From NCBI GenBank assembly GCA_964554185.1, contig CAZKNJ010000039.1:1-18947 (forward strand): a stretch of DNA of 18,947 bases, in the 5' to 3' direction. Position 1 is the first letter of the stretch; each line of letters opens with the position of its first letter. The DNA comes from CAZKNJ01 sp964554185 (GTDB lineage Bacteria > 4484-113). Shown in pieces: positions 6,648-13,827 of the stretch. The notes beneath the pieces were generated by a model that was not told the DNA's origin, ran no database searches, and saw only the letters and a list, made by a program, of their open reading frames with translations. The position numbers were made by a program, and so were the translations under genes.

Positions 6648-6747
6648 NNNNNNNNNNNNNNNNNNNNNNNNNNNNNNNNNNNNNNNNNNNNNNNNNNNNN
6701 NNNNNNNNNNNNNNNNNNNNNNNNNNNNNNNNNNNNNNNNNNNNNNN
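6648..6747. other. Scaffold gap (100 N)
   Basis: Exactly 100 undetermined bases, the conventional placeholder for a gap of unknown size. It interrupts coding sequence on both sides, so coordinates and reading frame across it are not meaningful. Confidence 0.98.
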
Positions 6748-6923
6748 TCAGGAAGCGACGCCGGCGGAGCTGCAGGCCACCCGTAGGTGTCGCGGTAGAC
6801 ATCGGCCATTGAGTTCTCGGTTAACTCCGGTACGTCCCCAACCGTACGGAAAGGTTGAGCCAATACCGCGGCGGCCACCAGTATAACCGCCGTCACTATC
6901 GATAATGTTCTCTCTCCTATCAT
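6748..6923 (-). CDS. N-terminal part of an exported protein, cut by the assembly gap
   Basis: Starts at the ATG at 6923-6921, with GGGAGGTGG upstream. The first 22 residues, MIGERTLSIVTAVILVAAAV and then LA, form a signal peptide or membrane anchor. QPFRTVGDVPELTENS and VYRDTYGWPAAPP follow, and then the N run. The family is not recognised. An overlapping ATG at 6927 in another frame gives no signal peptide and is less likely. The promoter and leader closely mirror those of the TPR lipoprotein gene, which suggests shared regulation or descent of the upstream region. It is probably the same gene as the open frame ending at 6199. Confidence 0.6.
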
Positions 6924-7027
6924 CCATCCACCTCCCGGAAGCAGCCAACCATCTTCCTTCCGCCGCTCCCGTATCCGTATTATACTCTCGCATGGGCGAC
7001 GGCGCATTGGGTTAGCCGAGCCATTCA
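6924..7027 (-). promoter_or_regulatory. Promoter/leader of the gap-spanning gene (copy 2 of a duplicated leader)
   Basis: Contains TATAAT (6984-6979, minus) and the ribosome binding site GGGAGGTGG. It shares identical end blocks (21 nt and 11 nt) and the same 104-nt span with 6075-6178, while the middle is diverged. The TATAAT boxes sit at nearly the same offset from the start codons (57 nt here, 60 nt in copy 1). Confidence 0.65.
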
Positions 7028-7085
7028 GGAGTTGTGGCGCCGCTTCGGTGAATCCGCCATACCAGCCCAGCCGGCCCCGATGCCC

Positions 7086-7091
7086 TATAAT
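7086..7091 (+). promoter_or_regulatory. -10 box of a leaderless dnaX transcript
   Basis: Perfect TATAAT followed by 7 nt and the GTG at 7099 that best fits the family N-terminus. An in-frame ATG at 7090 overlaps the box itself and could not be transcribed from it. No -35 box is evident. Confidence 0.6.
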
Positions 7092-7098
7092 GGGGGGC

Positions 7099-8925
7099 GT
7101 GGGATTCCAGGCGCTTTACCGCAAGTACCGGCCGCAGAACTTCGCCGAAGTAGTCGGCCAGAAGCAGGTCACCCAGATACTGCGCAACAGCCTCAAGCAG
7201 GGGCGCGTGGGCCACGCCTACCTGTTCGCCGGGCCGCGCGGCACCGGCAAGACCAGCATCGCCCGCATCTACGCCAAAGCGCTGAACTGCCCCGACCTCA
7301 AGGACGGCGACCCCTGCGGCGTCTGCGAAATCTGCACTTCCATCGCGGATGGACGTGCGCCCGATGTCATTGAGATTGACGCCGCCAGCAACCGTGGCAT
7401 TGACGACGTGCGCGACCTGCGCGAGCGGGTGCAGTACGCACCCGCCCGCTTCAAGTACAAGACCTACATCATTGACGAAGCGCACATGATTACCGGCCCG
7501 GCGTTCAATGCGCTGCTCAAGACGCTGGAGGAGCCGCCGGCGCACATCGTCTTCATCCTCTGCACCACCGAAGCCCACAAGCTGCCCATCACCATCCTCT
7601 CCCGGGTGATGAAGTTCGACTTCCACCTCATCCCGCACCAAGCGCTCGCCGACCACGTGCTGGAAATCGCCCGCAAAGAGAACTGCGACCTCGCGCCGGA
7701 CGCGGCGATGCTGCTGGCGGAGCTTTCCGGCGGCTGCGTGCGCGACGCCATCAGCAACCTTGACCAGGCGATGGTCTACAACGAAGGGCGGCTGACGCGC
7801 CAGGATGTGGAAGAGCTGTTCTACCTCACCGACCCCAAGCGCACGGTGGACCTCGCGGTGGCGGTGCTGCTGGGCGATGTGGACGGAGTCCAGCAGACCG
7901 GCAACGACCTGGTGGCCGCCGGCCGCGACCCGGAGCACCTGCTGGTGGAGCTGGCTGAGGTGCTGGAGAAGTTCCTGCTCAGCCGCTCGCAACTGCGCAC
8001 CGCGTTGGAGGAGCGCAAGCTGCCCTTCACCAACGTCCCCGACAGCGCGCTGGTCGCCACCATCAGCGAGTGCTGGGAAGCGTCCAACCGCCTGCGCCGC
8101 GAGAGCAATCCCGCGCTGCTGCTGCGCATCACGCTCTACCGTCTGGTTGACCTCATGGGTGTAAGCGAGCGTTCGGCCAAGACGCAGAAACCCACTGCCG
8201 CTGCCGAGTCTCTGCGCGAGGGTCATCCCAACCTGCTTCCCACGGCCAGGGCCACTAAGAAAGAGCCGGAACCTGTGTCCAAGCCGGCCGCAGCGGACGA
8301 GCCCGGCGATGAAACCGAGGGGCTGACTGTGGACGACGTGGAGGCGGAACCGCCTCAGGACTTGCAGCCGGAGGAAGACAGGGCGCCGCGCATTGGTGCA
8401 GACGGCGAGCCGCTGGGCGAAGACCCCGGGACCTCCGGCCTGTTCGGCGCGAACAAGCTGCAGCACGCCATCAAATCCAACAGTGAGCGCAAGCGGCGCG
8501 TCGAGCCCGCGCCCGAACCCGCACCGCTGCCGCCTCCACCCGCTTCAGCGGCGGAACAGACGCCACCTCCGACCGGCGGTCCCGCGCCGGACAGCATCGC
8601 CGCCGACGAGCGGTGGCGCCAGGTGCTGGAGGACGTGCGCAAGGAAAACCTCGCGACCTTCTGCCTCATCTTTGACGGGCCGGAGCCCACCCTGTCCGGC
8701 GCAACGCTGCGGCTCGCCTACCCCGCGCGGCTGCGCTACTTCACGCGGCTGATGCGGGACGCGGCCAATGTGAGGGTGCTTACTTCGGCGGTGCGCAAGC
8801 ATTTCGGCGAGAAGGCAGCGATTGAGATTACTGGCGCACAGCCCGATAACAAGGCCGCCGATGCGGCCCAGCGCGCCGTGCTTGATATGTTTCCCGGCAG
8901 TAATCCGGCGAATCTCGGCGAATAG
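7099..8925 (+). CDS. dnaX: DNA polymerase III subunit gamma/tau
   Basis: AAA+ subunit of the clamp loader, which opens and loads the sliding clamp and, as tau, ties the loader to the polymerase. With the GTG start the protein is 608 residues and begins VGFQALYRKYRPQNFAEVVG, as expected. Walker A GPRGTGKT is at residues 45-52, the zinc module at Cys64, 73, 76 and 79, the DEAH box at 126-129, sensor 1 in CTTEAHK, and the arginine finger in SRVMKF (Arg169; the usual SRC has Val for Cys). A low-complexity Pro/Glu/Ala linker (about residues 365-510) leads to a folded C-terminal domain (WRQVLEDVRKENLATFCLIF to about 590). No A-rich slippery site for programmed frameshifting is visible. A cytochrome c gene follows 9 nt later. 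Confidence 0.95.
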   Translation: MGFQALYRKYRPQNFAEVVGQKQVTQILRNSLKQGRVGHAYLFAGPRGTGKTSIARIYAKALNCPDLKDGDPCGVCEICTSIADGRAPDVIEIDAASNRGIDDVRDLRERVQYAPARFKYKTYIIDEAHMITGPAFNALLKTLEEPPAHIVFILCTTEAHKLPITILSRVMKFDFHLIPHQALADHVLEIARKENCDLAPDAAMLLAELSGGCVRDAISNLDQAMVYNEGRLTRQDVEELFYLTDPKRTVDLAVAVLLGDVDGVQQTGNDLVAAGRDPEHLLVELAEVLEKFLLSRSQLRTALEERKLPFTNVPDSALVATISECWEASNRLRRESNPALLLRITLYRLVDLMGVSERSAKTQKPTAAAESLREGHPNLLPTARATKKEPEPVSKPAAADEPGDETEGLTVDDVEAEPPQDLQPEEDRAPRIGADGEPLGEDPGTSGLFGANKLQHAIKSNSERKRRVEPAPEPAPLPPPPASAAEQTPPPTGGPAPDSIAADERWRQVLEDVRKENLATFCLIFDGPEPTLSGATLRLAYPARLRYFTRLMRDAANVRVLTSAVRKHFGEKAAIEITGAQPDNKAADAAQRAVLDMFPGSNPANLGE

Positions 8926-8934
8926 GAGTGAACT

Positions 8935-9375
8935 ATGGAACGCAAACCGTTTGATTACGGAATCATCGTGGTGATACTGCTCATCGTCGGCATTATCCTC
9001 GCCTACAAGCCGGCGATGAACTTCATCAAAAAGACCAAGTCCGGCACCGAATCCGCCGGCCTGGTCGTGGAAGGCAAGGAGATATTCTACGACCCGACGA
9101 TCTGGGGCCGGGAAAACCGCAGCTGCGCCATGTGCCACGCGGAGGACTTTACGCTCGCGCCCGGCTTCGATAAGGTGGATATGAAGGACGCCGGCCAGAT
9201 CCGTCCGCTGAAGAATATCCGCAAGACCTTCGGCATCGGTGTAATCGGCGATACTCAAAAACTACAGGATCAGATCAACCGTTGTCTCTCTTCGGGATCG
9301 CGGATTGAATCCGGCAAGCTAAACTACGGTGACCGCCGGCTGGAGCCGCTGATGGCTTACGTGATGTCGCTGTAG
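8935..9375 (+). CDS. Membrane-anchored monoheme c-type cytochrome
   Basis: A 146-residue protein with an N-terminal membrane segment (residues 9-24) that would leave the rest in the periplasm. A single heme-attachment motif CAMCH (Cys64, Cys67, His68) covalently binds heme c. The C-terminal QINRCLSSGSRIESGK and LEPLMAYVMSL resemble the tail of short SoxA/TsdA-like cytochrome c domains, where a late Met or Cys may be the distal heme ligand; the exact ligand is inferred. The electron partner is unknown. The ATG is preceded by AGGAG, which overlaps the dnaX stop region, so the gene is co-transcribed with dnaX. The convergent DUF6029-like gene ends 4 nt away. Confidence 0.87.
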   Translation: MERKPFDYGIIVVILLIVGIILAYKPAMNFIKKTKSGTESAGLVVEGKEIFYDPTIWGRENRSCAMCHAEDFTLAPGFDKVDMKDAGQIRPLKNIRKTFGIGVIGDTQKLQDQINRCLSSGSRIESGKLNYGDRRLEPLMAYVMSL

Positions 9376-9392
9376 CCGCTTAGAAGTAGCGG
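9376..9392. terminator. Hairpin between two convergent gene ends
   Basis: CCGCT (9376-9380) pairs with AGCGG (9388-9392) around a 7-nt loop, directly between the cytochrome stop and the barrel-protein stop. There is no U-tract on either strand, so terminator function is uncertain. Confidence 0.3.
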
Positions 9393-10918
9393 ACATACGC
9401 GAGCTTCCAGCCATCGAACTCCGGCTCAATGCGGCAGATGCCACCGGAGCAGACAAATCCCTCGCGCCGCTTGCCGTAGGAAATCAGCAGTTCTTGCACC
9501 CCCGGCTCCTGCAATCTCAGCTCGGCGATGTTCCACCGCTGCGCCTCGGTAAGCGTCCCGCGCCCTGCTTTCTCCTGGCCCAGCACCAGCGTCAGCCATC
9601 CGGCATAGCCGATGTCCAGCGACACTTCCTGTTCGTCAATCGTCCCGCTGCCCTTGTCCACCCCGCGCAGTTCCACCGCGACCTGCGTCGTCCAGTTGTC
9701 GTCCCACTGGCGGGAGACTTCGGTGTGCCACTTGCGCTCGTGCAGCAGCACGTCGCGGTGGTAGCTGTACTGCGACATCCAGCTGGTGCGCTTCTCCGTG
9801 GGCGAATAGTACGCGAAGATGGCCTCGGTGGTGGGCCAGCCCTTGTTGCGGATATTGGACTGCGCGTAGGACGCCTCAAAGTGCGAGCTGTTATCAAAGG
9901 GCGACCATACCATGGTGAACCCGTGGCCCTTCTCATCCAGCGTGTCCGCTTTCGCATGCTCCGGGTCGTAGAACACCGGCGGCGGCGCGGCGAACATCCC
10001 GTTGATCTGGTAGTAGTTCTTGTACTCGTAGGTGAGCCCGAAGCCCGGTAGGCTCAGCACAATGTTGCCGTACATTCCGCGCCCGTCATCGTCCTGGGGC
10101 CAGTCCAGCCGCATGTACTCAAAGTGCGACGACAGCTTGTCCCAGTGGAAGTCCACGTCCCAGGACATCGCCTGGTGGTGCTGGCGCGGCGCCGGCGCAT
10201 CCGGTGCGGCGTTGATGGTGGGCTGGTAGCTCAGCACATTCCCGCCCGTGGTGAACCACTCGGTCGGTGAGACTTCCACGCGTCCGCCCCACACTTTCGT
10301 CGCGCCCCGGTCCTTCACCGTCTTGTGCTGGCCGACGAACGCGGTTACGTTGTAGCTTTCGCGCGGCAGTTTCAGCCGGATGCCTTCAATCTCGTTGTCG
10401 TAATCCAGCTCGCGTTCCTCAATCCCGCTAAGCACGAGTCCCTTACCGAGCAACTGCGCGAATGTACCGACCGTCAGCTCCATCCCATCCAGCGGCATCC
10501 GCACCTCGTACTTCTCAATGCGCATGTCGCGCCTCTGGGTGGCGAAGGGATGCCAGTCGCCGATGCGCAGCCGTCCCTGCGCCTCCCCGTAGCTGAAGGT
10601 CATCGCCAGCTCGCCTTCATTCTTGTCGGTTCCGGTGTCCCGGTTGAGGCTGTGCCAGTAGCTCAGCGTGCCGTAGTAGTTGAATGACTTGCCCCAGCCG
10701 CCTTCCTCGCCCCAGCCGTCCGCCTCTTCGCTTTCTAGTTCGGCGGCATCCTCTGCCGCGCCTTCGCCGCTTTCTTCCACCGCTTCCTCCGGAGCGTTCT
10801 CCTTTACCACGTCGGACGGCCCTTCCAGCCCGATCTCCTCATCGTCGGCGGCGCGCGCCATTGGCAGTGCCAGAATCAGCAGAGTGAACGAGACTAGTAT
10901 TATTGCCATCAAGCGCAT
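9380..10918 (-). CDS. Outer-membrane beta-barrel protein, DUF6029-like
   Basis: A 512-residue exported protein. The signal peptide MRLMAIILVSFTLLILALPM with ARA cleavage is followed by an acidic linker (about residues 24-70, rich in Glu and Ala). A long series of alternating, aromatic-rich amphipathic strands then ends in YVRYF; the terminal Phe is the usual outer-membrane assembly signal. The penultimate part ELLISYGKRREGFVCSGGIC, with a closely spaced Cys pair, matches my memory of the DUF6029 family, so that assignment is moderate. It lacks the plug and TonB box of a siderophore receptor. GAGAGG precedes the ATG. The upstream TlpA-like gene is 30 nt away and likely in the same operon, which suggests a thiol-redox link with the Cys pair. 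Confidence 0.75.
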   Translation of the reverse strand: MRLMAIILVSFTLLILALPMARAADDEEIGLEGPSDVVKENAPEEAVEESGEGAAEDAAELESEEADGWGEEGGWGKSFNYYGTLSYWHSLNRDTGTDKNEGELAMTFSYGEAQGRLRIGDWHPFATQRRDMRIEKYEVRMPLDGMELTVGTFAQLLGKGLVLSGIEERELDYDNEIEGIRLKLPRESYNVTAFVGQHKTVKDRGATKVWGGRVEVSPTEWFTTGGNVLSYQPTINAAPDAPAPRQHHQAMSWDVDFHWDKLSSHFEYMRLDWPQDDDGRGMYGNIVLSLPGFGLTYEYKNYYQINGMFAAPPPVFYDPEHAKADTLDEKGHGFTMVWSPFDNSSHFEASYAQSNIRNKGWPTTEAIFAYYSPTEKRTSWMSQYSYHRDVLLHERKWHTEVSRQWDDNWTTQVAVELRGVDKGSGTIDEQEVSLDIGYAGWLTLVLGQEKAGRGTLTEAQRWNIAELRLQEPGVQELLISYGKRREGFVCSGGICRIEPEFDGWKLAYVRYF

Positions 10919-10948
10919 GCGGCGAACCTCTCAGATGAGCGTTATAGT

Positions 10949-11509
10949 TTACTCGCCTTCGCTCTTCGCCGCATGCTTGGCGTAGAGTTCCTTCACTTCT
11001 TTCTCGGAAAGCCCCAGGGCCTTCACGATGGCGTCCTCCAGCTCTTTCTCCTGGCCGGGCTTGAAGCCGCTGTGCTGGTACTGGATTTCGCCCTTGTTGT
11101 TCAGCACGAAGGTCACCGGCGCGAACTTCACATTCAGCGCCTGCGACACCTTATGGTCCGGGTCATAGAGCACCGGGAAGGTCCACTTCTCCGACGCGAC
11201 GAAGGGCTTGACCTTGCTTATCGTGATGGTCGTGTCGCGCGAGATGACGAGCACCTTCAGCCCCGCCGGGCCGTACACCTCGCAATAGGTCTGGAGGTGC
11301 GGCATCAGCTTCTTGCAGGGCTTGCAGTTGACTTCCCAGAAGTCTATCAGTATCGCCTTGGCGTCCTTGGCGACCTCTTTCAGCTCGTAGGTCTTGCCGT
11401 CAACGCCTTCCAGCTTGAAGTTCGGCACCCGCTCGGCGGCCGACGCCACATACAGCACGCCCGCGAGCAGCAACATGAACACAGCGGTGAAAAAAGCAAT
11501 CCGTTTCAT
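10949..11509 (-). CDS. TlpA-like exported thioredoxin-fold protein
   Basis: A 186-residue protein with an N-terminal hydrophobic segment (residues 5-24) for export or anchoring. The peroxiredoxin/TlpA-type domain has VPNFKLEGVDGKTYEL, then the active site FWEVNCKPCKKLMP (Cys62-x-x-Cys65), and the cis-Pro loop KFAPVTFVLNNKGEI. It should act as a periplasmic thiol-disulfide reductase or oxidoreductase. The C-terminus is charged (KELYAKHAAKSEGE). Its substrate is unknown; the barrel protein encoded next, with its Cys pair, or a cytochrome c are candidates. It has an extended -10 promoter 9 nt before the ATG and no ribosome binding site. Confidence 0.9.
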   Translation of the reverse strand: MKRIAFFTAVFMLLLAGVLYVASAAERVPNFKLEGVDGKTYELKEVAKDAKAILIDFWEVNCKPCKKLMPHLQTYCEVYGPAGLKVLVISRDTTITISKVKPFVASEKWTFPVLYDPDHKVSQALNVKFAPVTFVLNNKGEIQYQHSGFKPGQEKELEDAIVKALGLSEKEVKELYAKHAAKSEGE

Positions 11510-11518
11510 AACCGCTGG

Positions 11519-11527
11519 ATTCTACCA
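11519..11527 (-). promoter_or_regulatory. Extended -10 promoter for the TlpA-like operon
   Basis: TGGTAGAAT on the minus strand (TGn plus TAGAAT), ending 9 nt before the ATG at 11509. The leader would be only 2-4 nt, so the message is essentially leaderless. Confidence 0.55.
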
Positions 11528-11553
11528 GATATTGGCGCAACAGGCCGTGAAAC

Positions 11554-12876
11554 TCACTCCAGCCCGAACTCCGCTCCCTCCACTGCCTTCCGCGCGTCCG
11601 CCAGCAGCCCCGGATACGAGACCTCAGCGCCGGTGAAATCGCGCACGCGCGACTCGCCCTCGCCGGCCACAAGCGCGCAGGCTAGCCCGAGCATCGCCAT
11701 GCGGTGGTCGCCGCCGCTGTCCACCTCCGCCGGGCGCAGTCGCTGGGGCCCGGCGATGCGCATGGATTCGCCATGCACCTCCACGTCCGCGCCGAATGCC
11801 CGCAGTATCTCGGCCGTGCGCGCCAAGCGGTCGGACTCCTTCACCCGCAGCTCCCCCGCGCCGCGGACAGCGCTCTCGCCGCGCGCCTGCGTTGCTGCCA
11901 GCGCCAGCAGCGGTAGCTCGTCCACCATCGCCGGTATCTCCGCCGGCGGCACATCAAACGGGGCCAGCAGCGACTTGCGCGTGTGGATGCGCCCGAAGCC
12001 CTCCGCGCCCAGCCGCCCCTCAATGTGCACGGTCAGCCCGCCGCTGCACTTGCTCAGCACCCGCAGCGCTCCCAGCCGCGTGGTGTTCAGCCCCACCCCG
12101 TGCAGCGCCAGCTTCTCGCCCAGCAGCAGCCCCAGCACCACCCACAGGAACGCCGAGGAGATATCCCCCGGTACTTGCACTTCGGCAGCGGCGAGTTGTT
12201 CGGGCGGTGTAAGGCTGATGAGCCGCCGCCCGCCGCCCTGCACAATCTCCAGCGGCACGCCGAAGCGCGGCAGCATCAACTCGGTGTGGTCGCGGCTGAC
12301 CAGCCGCTCCACCACTTCGGTCGCGCCCTGCGCGCCCAGCCCCGCGAACAGCACCGCGCTTTTCACCTGCGCCGACGGCACCGGCAGCTCATAGCGCATG
12401 CCCTTGAGCTGGCGCCCGCGCACCCGCAGCGGCGCGCATCCTTCCTTCTCCAAATACTCAATCTCCGCGCCCATCGCTCCCAGCGGCTCCACCACCCGCG
12501 CCATCGGCCGGCTGCGCAGCGACTCGTCCCCGGTGAGCACTGCATCCACTCCCGGCCGCCCCGCCAGCGCGCCGGTGAGTAGCCGCAGCGCCGTCCCGCT
12601 GTTGCCCAGATCCACCGGCCCCGGCGGCGTGCGCAACTCCCCGCCCATTACCACCCATTCGCGCTCCCGCTCGTACACCATCGCCCCCAGTTGCTGCACG
12701 CCGAGCAGCGCCGAGCGCGTGTCCAGCGCATTCAGCGGGTTGAGGATGCGCGTCTCGCCCTCCGCCAGCATGCCGAGTATGAGCGCGCGGATGGTGATGG
12801 ATTTGTCCGGCGGCGGGGTGATTTCACCGCTGAGCTGCGGAGGCTCGTGGCAGCGAACGAAGAGAGTGCCGCTCAT
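11554..12876 (-). CDS. aroA: 3-phosphoshikimate 1-carboxyvinyltransferase (EPSP synthase)
   Basis: Sixth step of the shikimate pathway: joins phosphoenolpyruvate to shikimate-3-phosphate. The 440-residue length is typical. Motifs are PPDKSITIRAL (Lys25), VDLGNSGTALRLLTG, PVPSAQVKSAVLFAGL, SRDHTELML, LNTTRLG, ELRVKESDRLA and GGDHRMAML. The combination RxHxE, SAQxK and NxTR is associated with class II enzymes, while the first motif is PDKS, not GDKS. It is cytosolic. The ATG start lies 7 nt after an extended -10 box with no ribosome binding site. The neighbouring genes are unrelated to aromatic amino acid synthesis, so it is likely a single-gene unit. Confidence 0.96.
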   Translation of the reverse strand: MSGTLFVRCHEPPQLSGEITPPPDKSITIRALILGMLAEGETRILNPLNALDTRSALLGVQQLGAMVYEREREWVVMGGELRTPPGPVDLGNSGTALRLLTGALAGRPGVDAVLTGDESLRSRPMARVVEPLGAMGAEIEYLEKEGCAPLRVRGRQLKGMRYELPVPSAQVKSAVLFAGLGAQGATEVVERLVSRDHTELMLPRFGVPLEIVQGGGRRLISLTPPEQLAAAEVQVPGDISSAFLWVVLGLLLGEKLALHGVGLNTTRLGALRVLSKCSGGLTVHIEGRLGAEGFGRIHTRKSLLAPFDVPPAEIPAMVDELPLLALAATQARGESAVRGAGELRVKESDRLARTAEILRAFGADVEVHGESMRIAGPQRLRPAEVDSGGDHRMAMLGLACALVAGEGESRVRDFTGAEVSYPGLLADARKAVEGAEFGLE

Positions 12877-12883
12877 CTAGGCG

Positions 12884-12892
12884 ATTCTAGCA
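12884..12892 (-). promoter_or_regulatory. Extended -10 box of a leaderless aroA transcript
   Basis: TGCTAGAAT on the minus strand (TGn plus TAGAAT), followed by 7 nt and the ATG at 12876. This places the transcript start at or next to the start codon. Confidence 0.6.
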
Positions 12893-12915
12893 CCACGCCA
12901 TTGTGGGCGCGTTGG

Positions 12916-13632
12916 CTAGAACTCAAACCGGTAGCCCACGCCGCGGCTGGTGAGCAGATGCTTGGGCTTGGCGGGGTCGGCCTCTATCTTCTGGCGCAGA
13001 GTGCGCATGGTCACGTCCACCGCTTTCGAGCCCGAGGGCGAATCGGTGCCCCATACCGTGTCCATTATCTCGCGCCGGGTGGCCACCACACCGGGGCGCT
13101 CCAGCAGAAACACCAGCAGGTCGAATTCCTTCTGCCGCAGGTAGGCCTCTTTGCCTCCCTTGATAACCGTGCGGGCGTCGCGGTCCACCGAGACGTCGCC
13201 GAAGTTGATGGTGCGCCGCTTGAACAGCACGCCGTTTTCCGCCAGGCGGATGCGCTCCACCCGGCGGAGGTGAACCTTGATGCGCGTGTTGAGATCGGCC
13301 AGGTCAAAGGGCTTGGCCAGGAAGTCGGTCGGCCCCAGCTCGCCGTTGCCTTCGGACTCCTTCGCGTCCTTCTTGCCGGAAACGACGATGACCGGAGTGC
13401 GCAGGTGCAGCTTTGACCGCACATGGTTGAGCAGCTCCACCCCGCTCATTTTGGGAAGCTTGTGGTCAACAATGATGAGGTCGTACTCGTGAAGCTCCAG
13501 CAGGCGCATCGCTTTCTCGGCGCTGACTACCACGGTGGTGTCGAAGAACTGCTCCTGCAGGTCGAAGGTGAGCAGGCTTTGCAGCGTGGGGTCGTCCTCC
13601 ACCACCAACACGCGCGCCTTGTTTAGTTGCAC
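12916..13632 (-). CDS. OmpR/PhoB-family response regulator
   Basis: A two-component DNA-binding regulator of 238 residues from the GTG at 13632-13630, which has AAGGGGGG upstream and removes an implausible Arg-rich N-terminus. The receiver domain shows the acidic pair in VVEDD (13-14), the phospho-acceptor Asp56 in LIIVDHKLP, VIVVSGKK, and the conserved Lys in FLAKPFD. The winged-helix domain ends RTLRQKIEADPAKPKHLLTS, then RGVGYRFEF. A short insertion (KKDAKESEGNGELG) lies in the beta4-alpha4 loop of the receiver. No histidine kinase gene is adjacent, so its partner and targets are unknown. Confidence 0.94.
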   Translation of the reverse strand: MQLNKARVLVVEDDPTLQSLLTFDLQEQFFDTTVVVSAEKAMRLLELHEYDLIIVDHKLPKMSGVELLNHVRSKLHLRTPVIVVSGKKDAKESEGNGELGPTDFLAKPFDLADLNTRIKVHLRRVERIRLAENGVLFKRRTINFGDVSVDRDARTVIKGGKEAYLRQKEFDLLVFLLERPGVVATRREIMDTVWGTDSPSGSKAVDVTMRTLRQKIEADPAKPKHLLTSRGVGYRFEF

Positions 13633-13678
13633 CGCCGCCCCCCTTCGTCCCCCGGCAGGATGCCGTCGTCGCACCAAG

Positions 13679-13687
13679 ATAATATCA
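13679..13687 (-). promoter_or_regulatory. Extended -10 promoter of the response-regulator gene
   Basis: TGATATTAT on the minus strand (TGn plus TATTAT). The leader of about 40 nt contains a small hairpin, CGGCA/TGCCG (13653-13665), and then the ribosome binding site. Nothing else recognisable is seen in 13688-13827. Confidence 0.45.
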
Positions 13688-13827
13688 GGGCGAGTGCGTC
13701 CGGCTTTCCCTTCCTCCTGGGCATACAGTCGCTTCTACTTTAGCATAACTTCGGCGTCTGTGAAGGGGTCTGCGCGGAAACGATTCGGATAATCCCGTTG
13801 GAGATTCGCGCAAAGGAAGAACGCTGC

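Noticed and set aside
7048..7098. Longer dnaX start at the upstream ATG (7048) or at 7090
   Set aside because: The added residues do not match the family, and TATAAT at 7086-7091 overlaps or follows those starts; the GTG at 7099 gives the expected N-terminus.
8160..8620. Programmed frameshift site for a gamma form of DnaX
   Set aside because: The linker region has no A-rich heptamer of the slippery type; the best candidate near 8257 is not a valid slip sequence.
10973..12394. Long plus-strand open frame across the tlpA/aroA region
   Set aside because: It is antisense to two clear genes, has low-complexity Ser/Pro/Ala/Arg content typical of GC-rich shadow frames, and has no recognisable domain.
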